The notes: generated from the sequence alone by a model not told the origin. Shown: positions 15,162-23,292, numbered from the stretch's first letter. The stretch: DNA of 24,124 bases from Puniceicoccales bacterium (GCA_031279395.1 JAITIO010000044.1:1-24124); one strand, 5' to 3'. A program made the numbers and translations.

Positions 15162-16485
15162 TGCTCCGGGAACGATCGGTATTCTGGGGTACGGAATAAC
15201 CGGGAAAGCGGTGGTTCGATTTTGTGAAAAACGAAGAATTCCATACAAAATTTTTGACGAATTGGGATCGCAGGAAGAACAATTTTTAAAGGAGGAAGCG
15301 AAGAAGTACCATCTAATTGTTAGAAGTCCCAGTTTTACACTTTCCCATGGGTGGACAAAATTGGCAATGGCTGCGGGATGTTGTTGCATAAGTGAATTGG
15401 ATCTAGCATCATGTTTTTGGCATGGAAAAATTGTGGCAATTACGGGAACAAATGGGAAAACGACGACCACAGAGTTTGTTGCCCATGCACTGCAAACTCA
15501 TGGTCAAAAAGTAGTCACATGTGGGAATATAGGGAGACCATTCATAGAAATAATAGATTCTGACATCAAAGAACATGACGCTTGGGCTGTTGTAGAGGTG
15601 AGCTCGTTTCAAATGGATGGAGGAACATTGTTCAGTCCAGATTATGTCCTGTGGACAAACTTTGCAGATGATCATCTGGATATGCATGCAGGGATAGGGG
15701 AATACTTTAATTGTAAAGCAAATTTGCTTAGAAGTGCCAGGATGCCAAATGGTCCTCAAAAGCACTGCTTTGTCGGCCAAAGCGTACATGACTTTTGTGA
15801 AAATTTACGAGTTGCAGACGTTTTGGGGAAATATACCATTTGTTCGAAATTTGATCTGCTACCTCCGGAGTCGGCGCTAAATATCGGAACACAGCAAGAA
15901 AATTTTGCATTGGTTCAAGGGTTTTGGACCTGCACTGATTTTCCCATCGAATGCCTGCAAGAGGCCGCCCTGACATTTAAAATTCCTCCCCATCGCCTCC
16001 AAGTAGTTGCCAAAATCAAAGGGCGTGATATGCAAACGGGTAAAGAAAAAAAGGTGGAATTCTGGAACGATTCAAAGGCGACCAACTTTCATGCATTAGA
16101 TGCAGCATTGGCATCGTTCAATAGGGCAGTTATCCTGATAGCCGGTGGAAAATCAAAGGATGAGCCCCTTGAAAAATTTCAGAAGATCGTGGCGGGACGG
16201 ATTAAAGCCCTATTGCTGATGGGCGAAACGGGTAAAGTTTTATGTCAAGCCCTGGATGCAGGTTCGGTCAAAAATTTGAAGATGACTTATAGGTTTTTTC
16301 CGAACGATGGAAATCTGGAAAAACTAATGGCCGATATTGTCAAGTATGCCTTCGCCATAGCTGAAGATGGAGATGTGGTGCTGCTAAGTCCAGGATTTTC
16401 AAGCCTCGATTGGTTTAAAGACTATGCGGAGAGGGGAAATTTTTTTGAAAATGGAGTTTTATGTTTGAATTTACAAAATAAATGA
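15139..16485 (+). CDS. murD: UDP-N-acetylmuramoyl-L-alanine--D-glutamate ligase
   Basis: MurD adds D-Glu to UDP-MurNAc-L-Ala in the cytoplasm using ATP. It has 448 aa from ATG 15139. A TTG at 15127 would add four residues and an ATG at 15145 would drop two; none has a clear SD. The start overlaps mraY by 23 nt. Motifs are an N-terminal GYGITGKA dinucleotide-like loop, ITGTNGKTTTT (about 100-110), VEVSSFQMD, DDHLDMH, PHRLQVV, WNDSKATNFHA, IAGGKSKD and LLSPGFSSLDWFKDYAERG. The last usually reads SPACASFDxF, so the local wording is divergent, but ATP, Mur-ligase and substrate motifs are all present. Confidence 0.95.
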   Translation: MDMLEVINAPGTIGILGYGITGKAVVRFCEKRRIPYKIFDELGSQEEQFLKEEAKKYHLIVRSPSFTLSHGWTKLAMAAGCCCISELDLASCFWHGKIVAITGTNGKTTTTEFVAHALQTHGQKVVTCGNIGRPFIEIIDSDIKEHDAWAVVEVSSFQMDGGTLFSPDYVLWTNFADDHLDMHAGIGEYFNCKANLLRSARMPNGPQKHCFVGQSVHDFCENLRVADVLGKYTICSKFDLLPPESALNIGTQQENFALVQGFWTCTDFPIECLQEAALTFKIPPHRLQVVAKIKGRDMQTGKEKKVEFWNDSKATNFHALDAALASFNRAVILIAGGKSKDEPLEKFQKIVAGRIKALLLMGETGKVLCQALDAGSVKNLKMTYRFFPNDGNLEKLMADIVKYAFAIAEDGDVVLLSPGFSSLDWFKDYAERGNFFENGVLCLNLQNK

Positions 16486-16512
16486 CAACTATACCTGAGG
16501 AGATCTTATAAT

Positions 16513-17634
16513 ATGAAATTGCAAAATGTGTTAATTGTATATATTTTTACGCCATTAGCATTGCTGATAACCGGGTGTTCTATTTTTGATGGTGCCAATG
16601 GGAAAAAATACAACAATGTTGCCTATTCTATCGCACCTGAAGTAGCTACTGATGGAGCAAGTGCAAGGAAGAAGCCTACACAGCCAAAGCAATCATTTGA
16701 AGAAACAGGGATGGATAGTCGTCTCTTTAGAGACGTCAACGCTTTTGATCCGGTTTATGAAATTTATGTCGTCCAAAAGGGAGATACAATCTATGGGATT
16801 GCCAGGAAGGTGAAAATGTCACCGGCGACGCTTATGGCTATCAATGGTTTAAATAAAGACAGCAAATTGGCAGTGGGTCAGCGATTAAAAATTGAGAATG
16901 GTAAAGCTTTTGGATGGTCATCGCCGGTTACACCCGTGAAAACGACCGTTTATACTGTCCAAGCAGGAGATTCCTTGTCCAAGATAGCTCATACCTATGG
17001 CGTTACGATAAAATCGTTAAAAGCAATAAATGATTTATCTTCTGATAAATTGATAATAGGACAGAAGCTAACCATTCCGGAATCCACGGCTAAAAGTTTT
17101 AACGCTAATAATTCAGCAAAAATCCAAAGAGTGTTGGATGGTGATGGCGGATATACCGTAAAACCAGGAGATAATTTGATTTTGATTGCAAAACATTTCG
17201 GTGTAAAGCAAGCCGCTTTACAGGAAGCCAATAACATAAACAATCCGAACAAATTGCGCGTTGGGCAAAAATTAATCATTCCTGGCAAGACAGCTATCGC
17301 TTCGGACAAGACGAATAGCGTAAAAAGAAAAGACAACGCTCTAGCTCTCCCACCACAAAACACGTCTAAAACTTCATCGGGTGATTTGTATGTGATAAAA
17401 AGTGGTGACACCATCGATAAAGTTGCCCGTGATTTGGAAGTGGAAAAAGCGGACTTGATAAAATTAAATAACCTCGGGAACAATTCCTCATTGCAGGAAG
17501 GAAAGAAGCTTCTAATTCCACAGAAAAAAGCAGTAGTTGAGCCTAGGTCTCCCGTTTCCCATACTTCCGATTCAAAAGATGAAGATTTTTTTGAAAACTT
17601 CGAAGAGATTCCTGTTATCGAGATCAAAGATTAG
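16513..17634 (+). CDS. LysM-repeat lipoprotein (NlpD-like position, no peptidase domain)
   Basis: The 373-aa protein starts with a lipoprotein signal: a hydrophobic stretch ending LITG-Cys22. Four LysM domains follow at about 83-128, 145-189, 213-257 and 291-336, each with a YxVxxGD(T/S/N)-type start and a GQ(K/R)L.IP-type end. LysM binds GlcNAc in peptidoglycan, so the protein probably sits in the envelope attached to the wall. Linkers are Lys/Ser/Thr-rich, and the tail is strongly acidic (DEDFFENFEEIP). No M23 peptidase domain is present, unlike E. coli NlpD. An SD (GAGGAG, 16497-16502) lies ten bases before the ATG. It stands between murD and ftsW, 8 nt before the latter, suggesting a division-linked wall role. 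The order matches the chlamydial murD-nlpD-ftsW block as I recall it. Confidence 0.92.
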   Translation: MKLQNVLIVYIFTPLALLITGCSIFDGANGKKYNNVAYSIAPEVATDGASARKKPTQPKQSFEETGMDSRLFRDVNAFDPVYEIYVVQKGDTIYGIARKVKMSPATLMAINGLNKDSKLAVGQRLKIENGKAFGWSSPVTPVKTTVYTVQAGDSLSKIAHTYGVTIKSLKAINDLSSDKLIIGQKLTIPESTAKSFNANNSAKIQRVLDGDGGYTVKPGDNLILIAKHFGVKQAALQEANNINNPNKLRVGQKLIIPGKTAIASDKTNSVKRKDNALALPPQNTSKTSSGDLYVIKSGDTIDKVARDLEVEKADLIKLNNLGNNSSLQEGKKLLIPQKKAVVEPRSPVSHTSDSKDEDFFENFEEIPVIEIKD

Positions 17635-17642
17635 TCTTTTCT

Positions 17643-18836
17643 ATGATTTTAGAAAAATTGGAAGCATATTATAATTACTTCAGCCAGCGTAAAGCTGGCT
17701 GGTTTATTTTACTGTGTACTGGATTACTAATTGGGCTTGGTCTCATTGTTTTATCGAGTGCCAGCCTGTCATTCATCAAATCGGAAAATCATTTTTACAA
17801 ACAATTGCTGTGGTGTGTCCTCGGTGTTCCACTTTTTTTAATCGGATGTTTCGTTGATTTAAAATTTTTGAAAAAACATTGTTCATGGATTTTAACGTTT
17901 TTTGCCGTCGCTCTGGTTATCGTTTTAATTCCAGGCATTGGGAAAATGGTCAATGGATCGAGGAGATGGATAGCCGTGGGAGGTTTCAATGTGCAAGTTT
18001 CAGAATTTGCCAAGGTTGCCGTAATACTTTGGTTGGCGCAATATTTAAACAATAGCGAAAGTAATCGGTCGAGTTTTAGGATTGGTTTTTTGATCCCTTT
18101 GTTGGTAGTTGCTAGCGTATGCGGTTTGATATTCCTAGAGCCCGACTATGGTACGGCGATGCTGATTGGAGCGGTGACGATAACGCTATTGTTTTTGGCA
18201 GGAGCTCGGTTGTTGTACATATGGCTCGCCATATCTGGTGGATTATTGGCCATCTCAATTTTAATATATCTGAATCCCACCCGAATGGGTCGAATAGTTG
18301 CGTTTCTTGATGTTGAAAACAACAAATTGGCAGGAGCATACCAACTCTGGCAGGGGATGCTTGGCTTTGCTTCTGGTGGACTGTATGGAAAAGGCCTGGG
18401 GCAAGGTCGTCAACAGCTGGTTTACTTGCCAGAAGCCCATACGGATTTTATTTTCCCCATATTCAGTGAAGAACTAGGCAGTCTAGCTGCCATTTCGGTA
18501 TTGGCAATATATTTAACACTTTTTTTAACCGTCGCACATTCTGCGAAAAAACTTCTCAGTAATTTCACCAAATTTCTATCCTACGGCATAGCCTTGACCA
18601 TAATTTACCAGGTGATAATCAACGTTGGCGTTGTTACCGGTTTATTTCCGACGAAAGGTATGGGGCTTCCTTTTATAAGCTATGGGGGTTCTAACCTTGT
18701 ATTGCTCTCCTTTATGGTTGGACTTTTACTGAACTGTTTCAGTGAAGGTCAAAGGGAATGGGACTGTCGCAATTCGAATGAGGGGCAGTTGCGAAAATCA
18801 ACCAAGAGTCGATTTAGCAACTCTTTTTCGCGCTAG
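17643..18836 (+). CDS. ftsW: FtsW-type SEDS peptidoglycan glycosyltransferase
   Basis: SEDS proteins polymerise lipid II at the septum (FtsW) or side wall (RodA), together with a class B PBP. The 397-aa protein has about ten membrane helices. Motifs are NGSRRWI, VSEFAK, FLEPDYGTAML, the long periplasmic loop segment YQLWQGMLGFASGGLYGKG and LPEAHTDFIFPIFSEELG, and KGMGLPFISYGGSN. The usual QPSE reads QVSE here, losing the proline. The polar tail after residue 370 is rich in Arg and Ser. I call it FtsW rather than RodA because it follows murD in a dcw-type cluster. murG, which normally comes next, is absent. Confidence 0.92.
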   Translation: MILEKLEAYYNYFSQRKAGWFILLCTGLLIGLGLIVLSSASLSFIKSENHFYKQLLWCVLGVPLFLIGCFVDLKFLKKHCSWILTFFAVALVIVLIPGIGKMVNGSRRWIAVGGFNVQVSEFAKVAVILWLAQYLNNSESNRSSFRIGFLIPLLVVASVCGLIFLEPDYGTAMLIGAVTITLLFLAGARLLYIWLAISGGLLAISILIYLNPTRMGRIVAFLDVENNKLAGAYQLWQGMLGFASGGLYGKGLGQGRQQLVYLPEAHTDFIFPIFSEELGSLAAISVLAIYLTLFLTVAHSAKKLLSNFTKFLSYGIALTIIYQVIINVGVVTGLFPTKGMGLPFISYGGSNLVLLSFMVGLLLNCFSEGQREWDCRNSNEGQLRKSTKSRFSNSFSR

Positions 18837-18991
18837 TGCCGATTATATTTGCGATATGAAAGATTTTCAAAAAAATAATTCCAAAATGAAAATTTTTCTT
18901 GCATTGTTATAAATTTCGTATAACCCCTTCACGTAGCATCAAGATTTTTTTTGATGAAAAGTTTTTACCAACATTTAATTAGATAGAAAAT

Positions 18992-19747
18992 ATGTCAGGC
19001 ATAACATTTCGTAGCGCGGGGCAGATGACTTCACCAAGTATTCGGCGTGTAGATTCAGATTATTCTGCGCAGGAAGATGAATCGCTTGGGGGTCGTCGAA
19101 TTTCCTCTCCAAGTCTAGACTCCAGCGTTCCTCCTTTTATTACCAGGGTAGCGATACAAGAAATAACAGAGAAGGAGCTGCAGCGAAGAGAAGCTCTTAT
19201 TGACAGAATGGGCAATTCTCCTCTAGATGATTTGCCAACTAGAGCAGCCAAATATATGAGTTTCATGTATGAGTTATGGACGCAGGCAGTAGCTGTTGTC
19301 AGACAAACAGGGGGTTTCGTGTTATCAAGATTGCGAAGTCGAGGGAAAAATTTTGATGAGTTCGAAGCGAGCGTAATAGTATTTACAAAGCTTTTCACAC
19401 AAAATGTTTTGAGTCTCAAATATATTTTTTTGAGAGAAAAAAATAAAATTTTCCCAGTTGAAATTTTGTACGCGGAAAATATTCTAAACTTTGTAAGTGA
19501 AGTGCGACAATGTGTAGTGGAGGAAAGGAAATTATATCAATTCGAAAGGTTGGAAAATACTGTTTTGGAAATGGTTGTGGTGGAGACCTCTAAGGGAAGA
19601 AATGCGGAGGTATGTGTGTATAGTGGTAATTGGGGTGACGTGAGGATAAGTCTATTTCCAAAGAACCTAGGGTCTACGATAAAAAAATGTGTAGGTTCCT
19701 ACGTAGAATATATGAGGTTACTGCAAAGGGAAGGTGTCACTTACTAA
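18992..19747 (+). CDS. unrecognised 251-aa protein, possible effector
   Basis: I cannot place this protein in a family. Residues 1-50 are Ser/Arg-rich and probably disordered (MSGITFRSAGQMTSPSIRRV, SSPSLDSSVPPF), the composition often seen in exported effectors. The rest is mixed helical and soluble-looking, with a basic patch (LSRLRSRGKNFDEF) and a long middle helix region (NVLSLKYIFLREKNKIFPVE). There is no signal peptide or membrane span and no clear SD. It stands where murG would be expected after ftsW, 155 nt downstream, followed by hairpins. An unrelated insertion after cluster breakage is likely. Confidence 0.7.
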   Translation: MSGITFRSAGQMTSPSIRRVDSDYSAQEDESLGGRRISSPSLDSSVPPFITRVAIQEITEKELQRREALIDRMGNSPLDDLPTRAAKYMSFMYELWTQAVAVVRQTGGFVLSRLRSRGKNFDEFEASVIVFTKLFTQNVLSLKYIFLREKNKIFPVEILYAENILNFVSEVRQCVVEERKLYQFERLENTVLEMVVVETSKGRNAEVCVYSGNWGDVRISLFPKNLGSTIKKCVGSYVEYMRLLQREGVTY

Positions 19748-19998
19748 CCTCGAAAACCTTTTCCGGACAAACCCTTGACCACGTGCAGGTCAGGGATGGT
19801 GCTGAGTCTCTTTTTTAAAATCATGGATTTTAAAGTTGTTGTATTTTAATAGCATAGGGTTGGTAAGTGTATCTCTTTGGGGTTATTGTTTTGTGTGTGC
19901 CTTTGTTTAGAGAAATAAAATCTGTTTCAAAAGAAGTTTGTGTCTTTCGCGTGAGATGCTTGAATTGATGATTCCTGAAGAAAAATGATAAATTTACA
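19748..19998. other. 251-bp intergenic region before the autotransporter-like gene
   Basis: It holds the two hairpins described separately, then about 160 bases rich in G and T with no ORF. I see no convincing promoter for the downstream gene, although it must be expressed from here or from read-through. Confidence 0.4.
19772..19834 (+). terminator. possible terminator, two hairpins around a T-run
   Basis: CCCTTGACC (19772-19780) pairs with GGTCAGGG (19788-19795) with one bulged base. A run of six T begins 16 bases later (19811-19816). The T-run overlaps a second, perfect nine-base stem, TTTAAAATC / GATTTTAAA (19814-19834), with a three-base loop. The gap between first stem and T-run makes this a weak terminator at best. 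Confidence 0.3.
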
Positions 19999-21477
19999 AT
20001 GAAGAAAGTGTGTGAAAATATGATTGAAAGGTTTAGTTCAAAATTGAGAAAGTTTCAGGTTTTCCTGATAATCGTAGTTGCAATTGGCAAGGTATTATTT
20101 TCGGGAAATACTTTGTGGGGCGATTTTCCTATGACTCCCCAAGAAGCCGTTAAATTAGTTTGGGAATATGGCGATAGCGAGGAAGTAGTGGATGATCAAC
20201 TTAATTTTAATACAGATCCCACTGTGCAAAAGGTATGGGACTTTGCGGATTTTGACCGAAGCCTAGGTGAGGAAGCTTTAGAAAGCGACCAGTCTTTTTT
20301 TGCCATATTGAATACCTCCCTATCAGGTGCACCTGTGAGTAGTTCGTTTGGAGTTGGTGCCGTCAGTTCTGCTTCACACCCAGCCCCCCTATCCCTATCA
20401 GGTGCACCTGTGAGTAGTTCGTTTGACAGCGAAAGTCTAAAGTTCTGGCCTGAATTTTGGCCTGAATTTTGGCCTAATACGGGGGATGGTAAAACATATG
20501 CCGTTGCCCACGTTAACGCTGAACTAGCATCCCTAACATTGACGGCTAATACATTGCTTACCAATGCCATTGCCGATCGCATGATAAGCGTTAAGGGTTG
20601 CCTTGCTGATCCGTTTATTCATATCATCTACGGTCACGCTCATCAGAATAAGATCTCTGGACTTGGATATAATAGCCACATAGGTGGTTTCGTTATGGGA
20701 CTCGACGATGTTTGGACATTTACTGACGAAAGATATCTTCGGGTAGGTGTCGTCTTTGGATATGCGCATGGAAAGACGAATTTCGCTGGTCCTGCCGTTA
20801 GCCGTGAGAAATCTGCTAGGCATAATATTTATACAATTGAACTGTTTGGTGCCTATGAATTCTTTAATGACAGGTTTTTGAAAGCAAACGTCGGGGTTAC
20901 CATTGGATATAGCCGTAACGATGATAGGTTGCATAGAGCCGATTTAAGTTTCAATGCTTTTGATGCTAGGGTTAGATCTGATAATTTTTTCATGGGTATA
21001 GAGTTTGTCAAAAACTTGTATGCCTACAAAGACTATCAGTTTGGTCTATGGCTTCGTGCGAATTATAGCCGCATTGCTCAAAAGGAGTACGATGAATCAA
21101 CGACAGCAGCGGTGGGAGCGCAACATGTTTCTTCCGTCAATCACGATTTCTTCACAACCATCGTCGGTTTCAATATCGAAAAAGAAATTCCCGATCTGAA
21201 GTTAGTCGATAGAAAGCTGACACTTTCGTTGAAAACCGGCTGGGAATGTCAAGCGGTGCGAAAATATTCCGAAGCCACCATTTCTTTTGACAATAACTTG
21301 GGTATTGGCAAATTCGCTCCAACATTTAGACATCCTTTAAGGAGTGCCGCCATTGTATCTTTAGGAGCTTCTCAGAAATTGAATATCCACTGGAGCATTG
21401 TCGGTTCTTATATCGCGAGATTTAACAAGGATATTTCTACGCACAACCTCTCCGTTGGCGCTGAATATTCCTTCTAA
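19999..21477 (+). CDS. autotransporter-type outer-membrane beta-barrel protein
   Basis: The 492-aa protein has an extended basic N-terminus and a hydrophobic core (VFLIIVVAIGKVLF) that look like a signal peptide ending near residue 41. Residues 42-165 form a short passenger with two copies of the peptide LSGAPVSSSF, 25 residues apart, and a tandem FWPE repeat (149-159). From about 195 to the end, alternating aromatic/Gly strands (LRVGVVFGYAHGKTNF, LKANVGVTIGYS, GLWLRANYSRI) end in the C-terminal Phe of EYSF, the signature for beta-barrel insertion. This fits a 12-strand autotransporter domain (PF03797-like). The passenger is very short, so surface display of the repeats rather than enzyme delivery is the likely role. 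The substrate or host target is unknown. Confidence 0.8.
   Translation: MKKVCENMIERFSSKLRKFQVFLIIVVAIGKVLFSGNTLWGDFPMTPQEAVKLVWEYGDSEEVVDDQLNFNTDPTVQKVWDFADFDRSLGEEALESDQSFFAILNTSLSGAPVSSSFGVGAVSSASHPAPLSLSGAPVSSSFDSESLKFWPEFWPEFWPNTGDGKTYAVAHVNAELASLTLTANTLLTNAIADRMISVKGCLADPFIHIIYGHAHQNKISGLGYNSHIGGFVMGLDDVWTFTDERYLRVGVVFGYAHGKTNFAGPAVSREKSARHNIYTIELFGAYEFFNDRFLKANVGVTIGYSRNDDRLHRADLSFNAFDARVRSDNFFMGIEFVKNLYAYKDYQFGLWLRANYSRIAQKEYDESTTAAVGAQHVSSVNHDFFTTIVGFNIEKEIPDLKLVDRKLTLSLKTGWECQAVRKYSEATISFDNNLGIGKFAPTFRHPLRSAAIVSLGASQKLNIHWSIVGSYIARFNKDISTHNLSVGAEYSF
20317..20425. repeat. 34-bp perfect direct repeat, two copies 75 bp apart, each with a palindrome
   Basis: Copies at 20317-20350 and 20392-20425 are identical over 34 bases. 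The 75-bp period is exactly 25 codons, so gain or loss keeps the frame. Each copy contains the perfect 12-base palindrome CAGGTGCACCTG and encodes LSGAPVSSSF in the passenger of the barrel protein. Confidence 0.85.
20443..20475. repeat. 12-bp tandem repeat encoding FWPE
   Basis: GAATTTTGGCCT occurs twice in tandem (20452-20463 and 20464-20475), after a partial, slightly diverged copy (TTCTGGCCT, 20443-20451). It encodes FWPEFWPEFWP. The unit is a multiple of three, so copy-number change alters length without a frameshift. Confidence 0.8.
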
Positions 21478-21533
21478 AAGTTACATCCCCTATCTCAATG
21501 GTTTGTGCAATCTTCTCTGACCATTCTGGATAG

Positions 21534-21612
21534 CGGATGCCATCCGTTAGGTCGCTTGATAATCATAAGGGCAGAGAAGGCAAAGTTATTTGTAAAACTT
21601 TATGCCCTCTCT
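21534..21612. terminator. hairpins in the convergent gap between the barrel and kinase-like genes
   Basis: A small stem lies at 21534-21546 (CGGAT/ATCCG). A longer one pairs 21573-21587 with 21596-21612 (about 14 base pairs, one mismatch and a two-base bulge, eight-base loop). The flank on the plus strand is AAATTTTG, a weak U-run. Lying between two converging genes, the larger stem may end transcription from both sides. Confidence 0.4.
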
Positions 21613-21642
21613 AAATTTTGCCTCACATTGTGTTTTCTTCAG

Positions 21643-23292
21643 TTATTCCTCTAAAGGAACTGAATTTGTTGCCTCAAACCTTTTACGACAAGTATCAATG
21701 TGCCACCTAGCATAACAATTACGGTTATTACAGAGGCTCCTTACTTTTTCCGATTGTTCCCATTCATTAGGTTTTATCACTAAACCGTGCTGTTTTAATT
21801 CTCTTACCTTATTTTTTAAAGCTTGTGCTCTTGCCATAGCTGGACTAATTTCCATTCTCGTCAATCCACATTTCTTATACATATTTTCCAATTTATTTAA
21901 GTCAATGGCCATTATTACATTGAACATATCCGTATCTATAATGCATGGCATACAGTAATTGCTCGTCTTTAAACCGTCAAAAGCGACTTCTGCGGGATAA
22001 TTAGAACTTACAATACTTTCTGGAACTATACTGGCAAAACTTCGTGGAGGATTTGTTGGGAACGACATGTCGTGGTCGAAGGCAACAATTCGCGCATTCT
22101 TTGTAGACCTACCCTTCTTCGCAGCCTCCATAGGTATTAGTGTTACGTTGTTGGCATGTCTATCAATTTGCCCCGTCAGTACGTCTTGAAGTTGTAACCA
22201 CGTTTCATCGCGCATTATTTGCTTCGCCAGTACGTTTTCATCGTGAATGATGCTCTTAGGGTTTCTATTATATAAATTTTGTAAATTTTGCCACAAGGAA
22301 GTATCGTCCAGCTCTTCTATGGCAATGCAAGGAACACCATTTATTTCACCTGCAGAAACAGTGGCTGCCACATGCGGAACATCTATTCCCATTGTCTTGC
22401 CAACAGCATGAAACATATACTGTACCTTTGAAGTTGCTTTGTTTCGCCTGTAGGATCCGCTGCCGTGTCCGTTGAACACTTTCATCGAAGCGACATTTTG
22501 CGCAAATGCCTTCTTATCTTTTTTAATTTTGAATAGATCACATGACTTTATTGCTATGGGTCCTTGCCCATCTTTTTTGGTAAATACACCCCAAACGGTA
22601 TTATATTGTCCCTTGCCTAGGGTTCGAGTTGGTCCATTTCTTTCTAGTCCCACATAGCCTTTTTTTTTGGCATCAAGTAATATATCAACGGCTTCAATCC
22701 GGAGAGCAATCTCCAGGCAATTGAAATCATGATCACTTTCATTTATTGATAAAGATTGATCTGGAAATCGCACTACTTCCTTATTGCTGCCGAAGTTGAC
22801 TATTGCAACTTTTAGTGACGATATTTCCTTCGGAGATAAATCGTTTTGCAGCACAAAAGCTAGCATATTGTCCAAAGTCTTGTTAATTTCAATCATGTGG
22901 GTTGGGAGATTAGCTATATCTATTCCATTGGTAGTATATTCATCAAGAGTCGTGATAAATTCAGCAAATTTACTGGTTTTAGTATAGGTATTTGTTTGAT
23001 CAATTTCACGAATTCGATTAACCATCTCTTTGATCTCGTTGCCAATATCGCTCTTGTCATATGGGAATTTCGCTACCTCTTGACATATCCGTGATCCAAG
23101 AGGGGTATGGGTATATTTAGCGGTGATTTCAACTTTCTCATTTTCGTCACATGTAGCCGTTATGACACAAGTTCTTTCATTCACCTTTATGGTCGCCGTT
23201 TCTGGTTTTTTTGATTCTGTGGCTGCCCTTTGCAAGCCTTCGATCGTTTGTTCTAGCGACGCCATACCATTTTGTTGTGCTATACTATCCAT
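21643..23292 (-). CDS. putative effector with an atypical kinase domain (PI-kinase/HipA-like motifs)
   Basis: The 549-aa protein carries kinase-like motifs in the right order. They are a glycine-rich loop LGKGQYNTVWG (225-235), an AIKS lysine (Lys249), an IAIEELDD hinge-like segment (about 323-330), GQIDRHANN (374-382) and AFDHD (404-408). DRH..N followed by a separate FD.D is the catalytic/metal pattern of PI3/PI4-kinase, HipA and related atypical kinases, rather than the HRD/DFG of standard kinases. Asp377, Asn382 and Asp406 or Asp408 are the predicted key residues. Residues 1-220 are unrecognised, and the C-terminus is Cys-rich (CNNRNCYARWHIDTCRKR). No signal peptide is present. The ATG at 23292 is preceded by two ATTGTAAGG copies. 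A run of nine A lies just before the kinase loop. Host-directed protein or lipid phosphorylation is inference. Confidence 0.78.
   Translation of the reverse strand: MDSIAQQNGMASLEQTIEGLQRAATESKKPETATIKVNERTCVITATCDENEKVEITAKYTHTPLGSRICQEVAKFPYDKSDIGNEIKEMVNRIREIDQTNTYTKTSKFAEFITTLDEYTTNGIDIANLPTHMIEINKTLDNMLAFVLQNDLSPKEISSLKVAIVNFGSNKEVVRFPDQSLSINESDHDFNCLEIALRIEAVDILLDAKKKGYVGLERNGPTRTLGKGQYNTVWGVFTKKDGQGPIAIKSCDLFKIKKDKKAFAQNVASMKVFNGHGSGSYRRNKATSKVQYMFHAVGKTMGIDVPHVAATVSAGEINGVPCIAIEELDDTSLWQNLQNLYNRNPKSIIHDENVLAKQIMRDETWLQLQDVLTGQIDRHANNVTLIPMEAAKKGRSTKNARIVAFDHDMSFPTNPPRSFASIVPESIVSSNYPAEVAFDGLKTSNYCMPCIIDTDMFNVIMAIDLNKLENMYKKCGLTRMEISPAMARAQALKNKVRELKQHGLVIKPNEWEQSEKVRSLCNNRNCYARWHIDTCRKRFEATNSVPLEE
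22670..22678 (-). repeat. nine-base poly-A tract in the kinase-like gene
   Basis: On the coding strand nine consecutive A encode three lysines (DAKKKGY, residues 209-211), about 14 codons before the glycine-rich loop. Tracts of this length are prone to polymerase slippage, and a one-base change would cut off the whole kinase domain. Confidence 0.7.

Noticed and set aside
16995..17627. 210-codon minus-strand ORF opposite the LysM gene
   Set aside because: It is antisense to four clear LysM domains, with Ser/Phe-rich composition and no motif.
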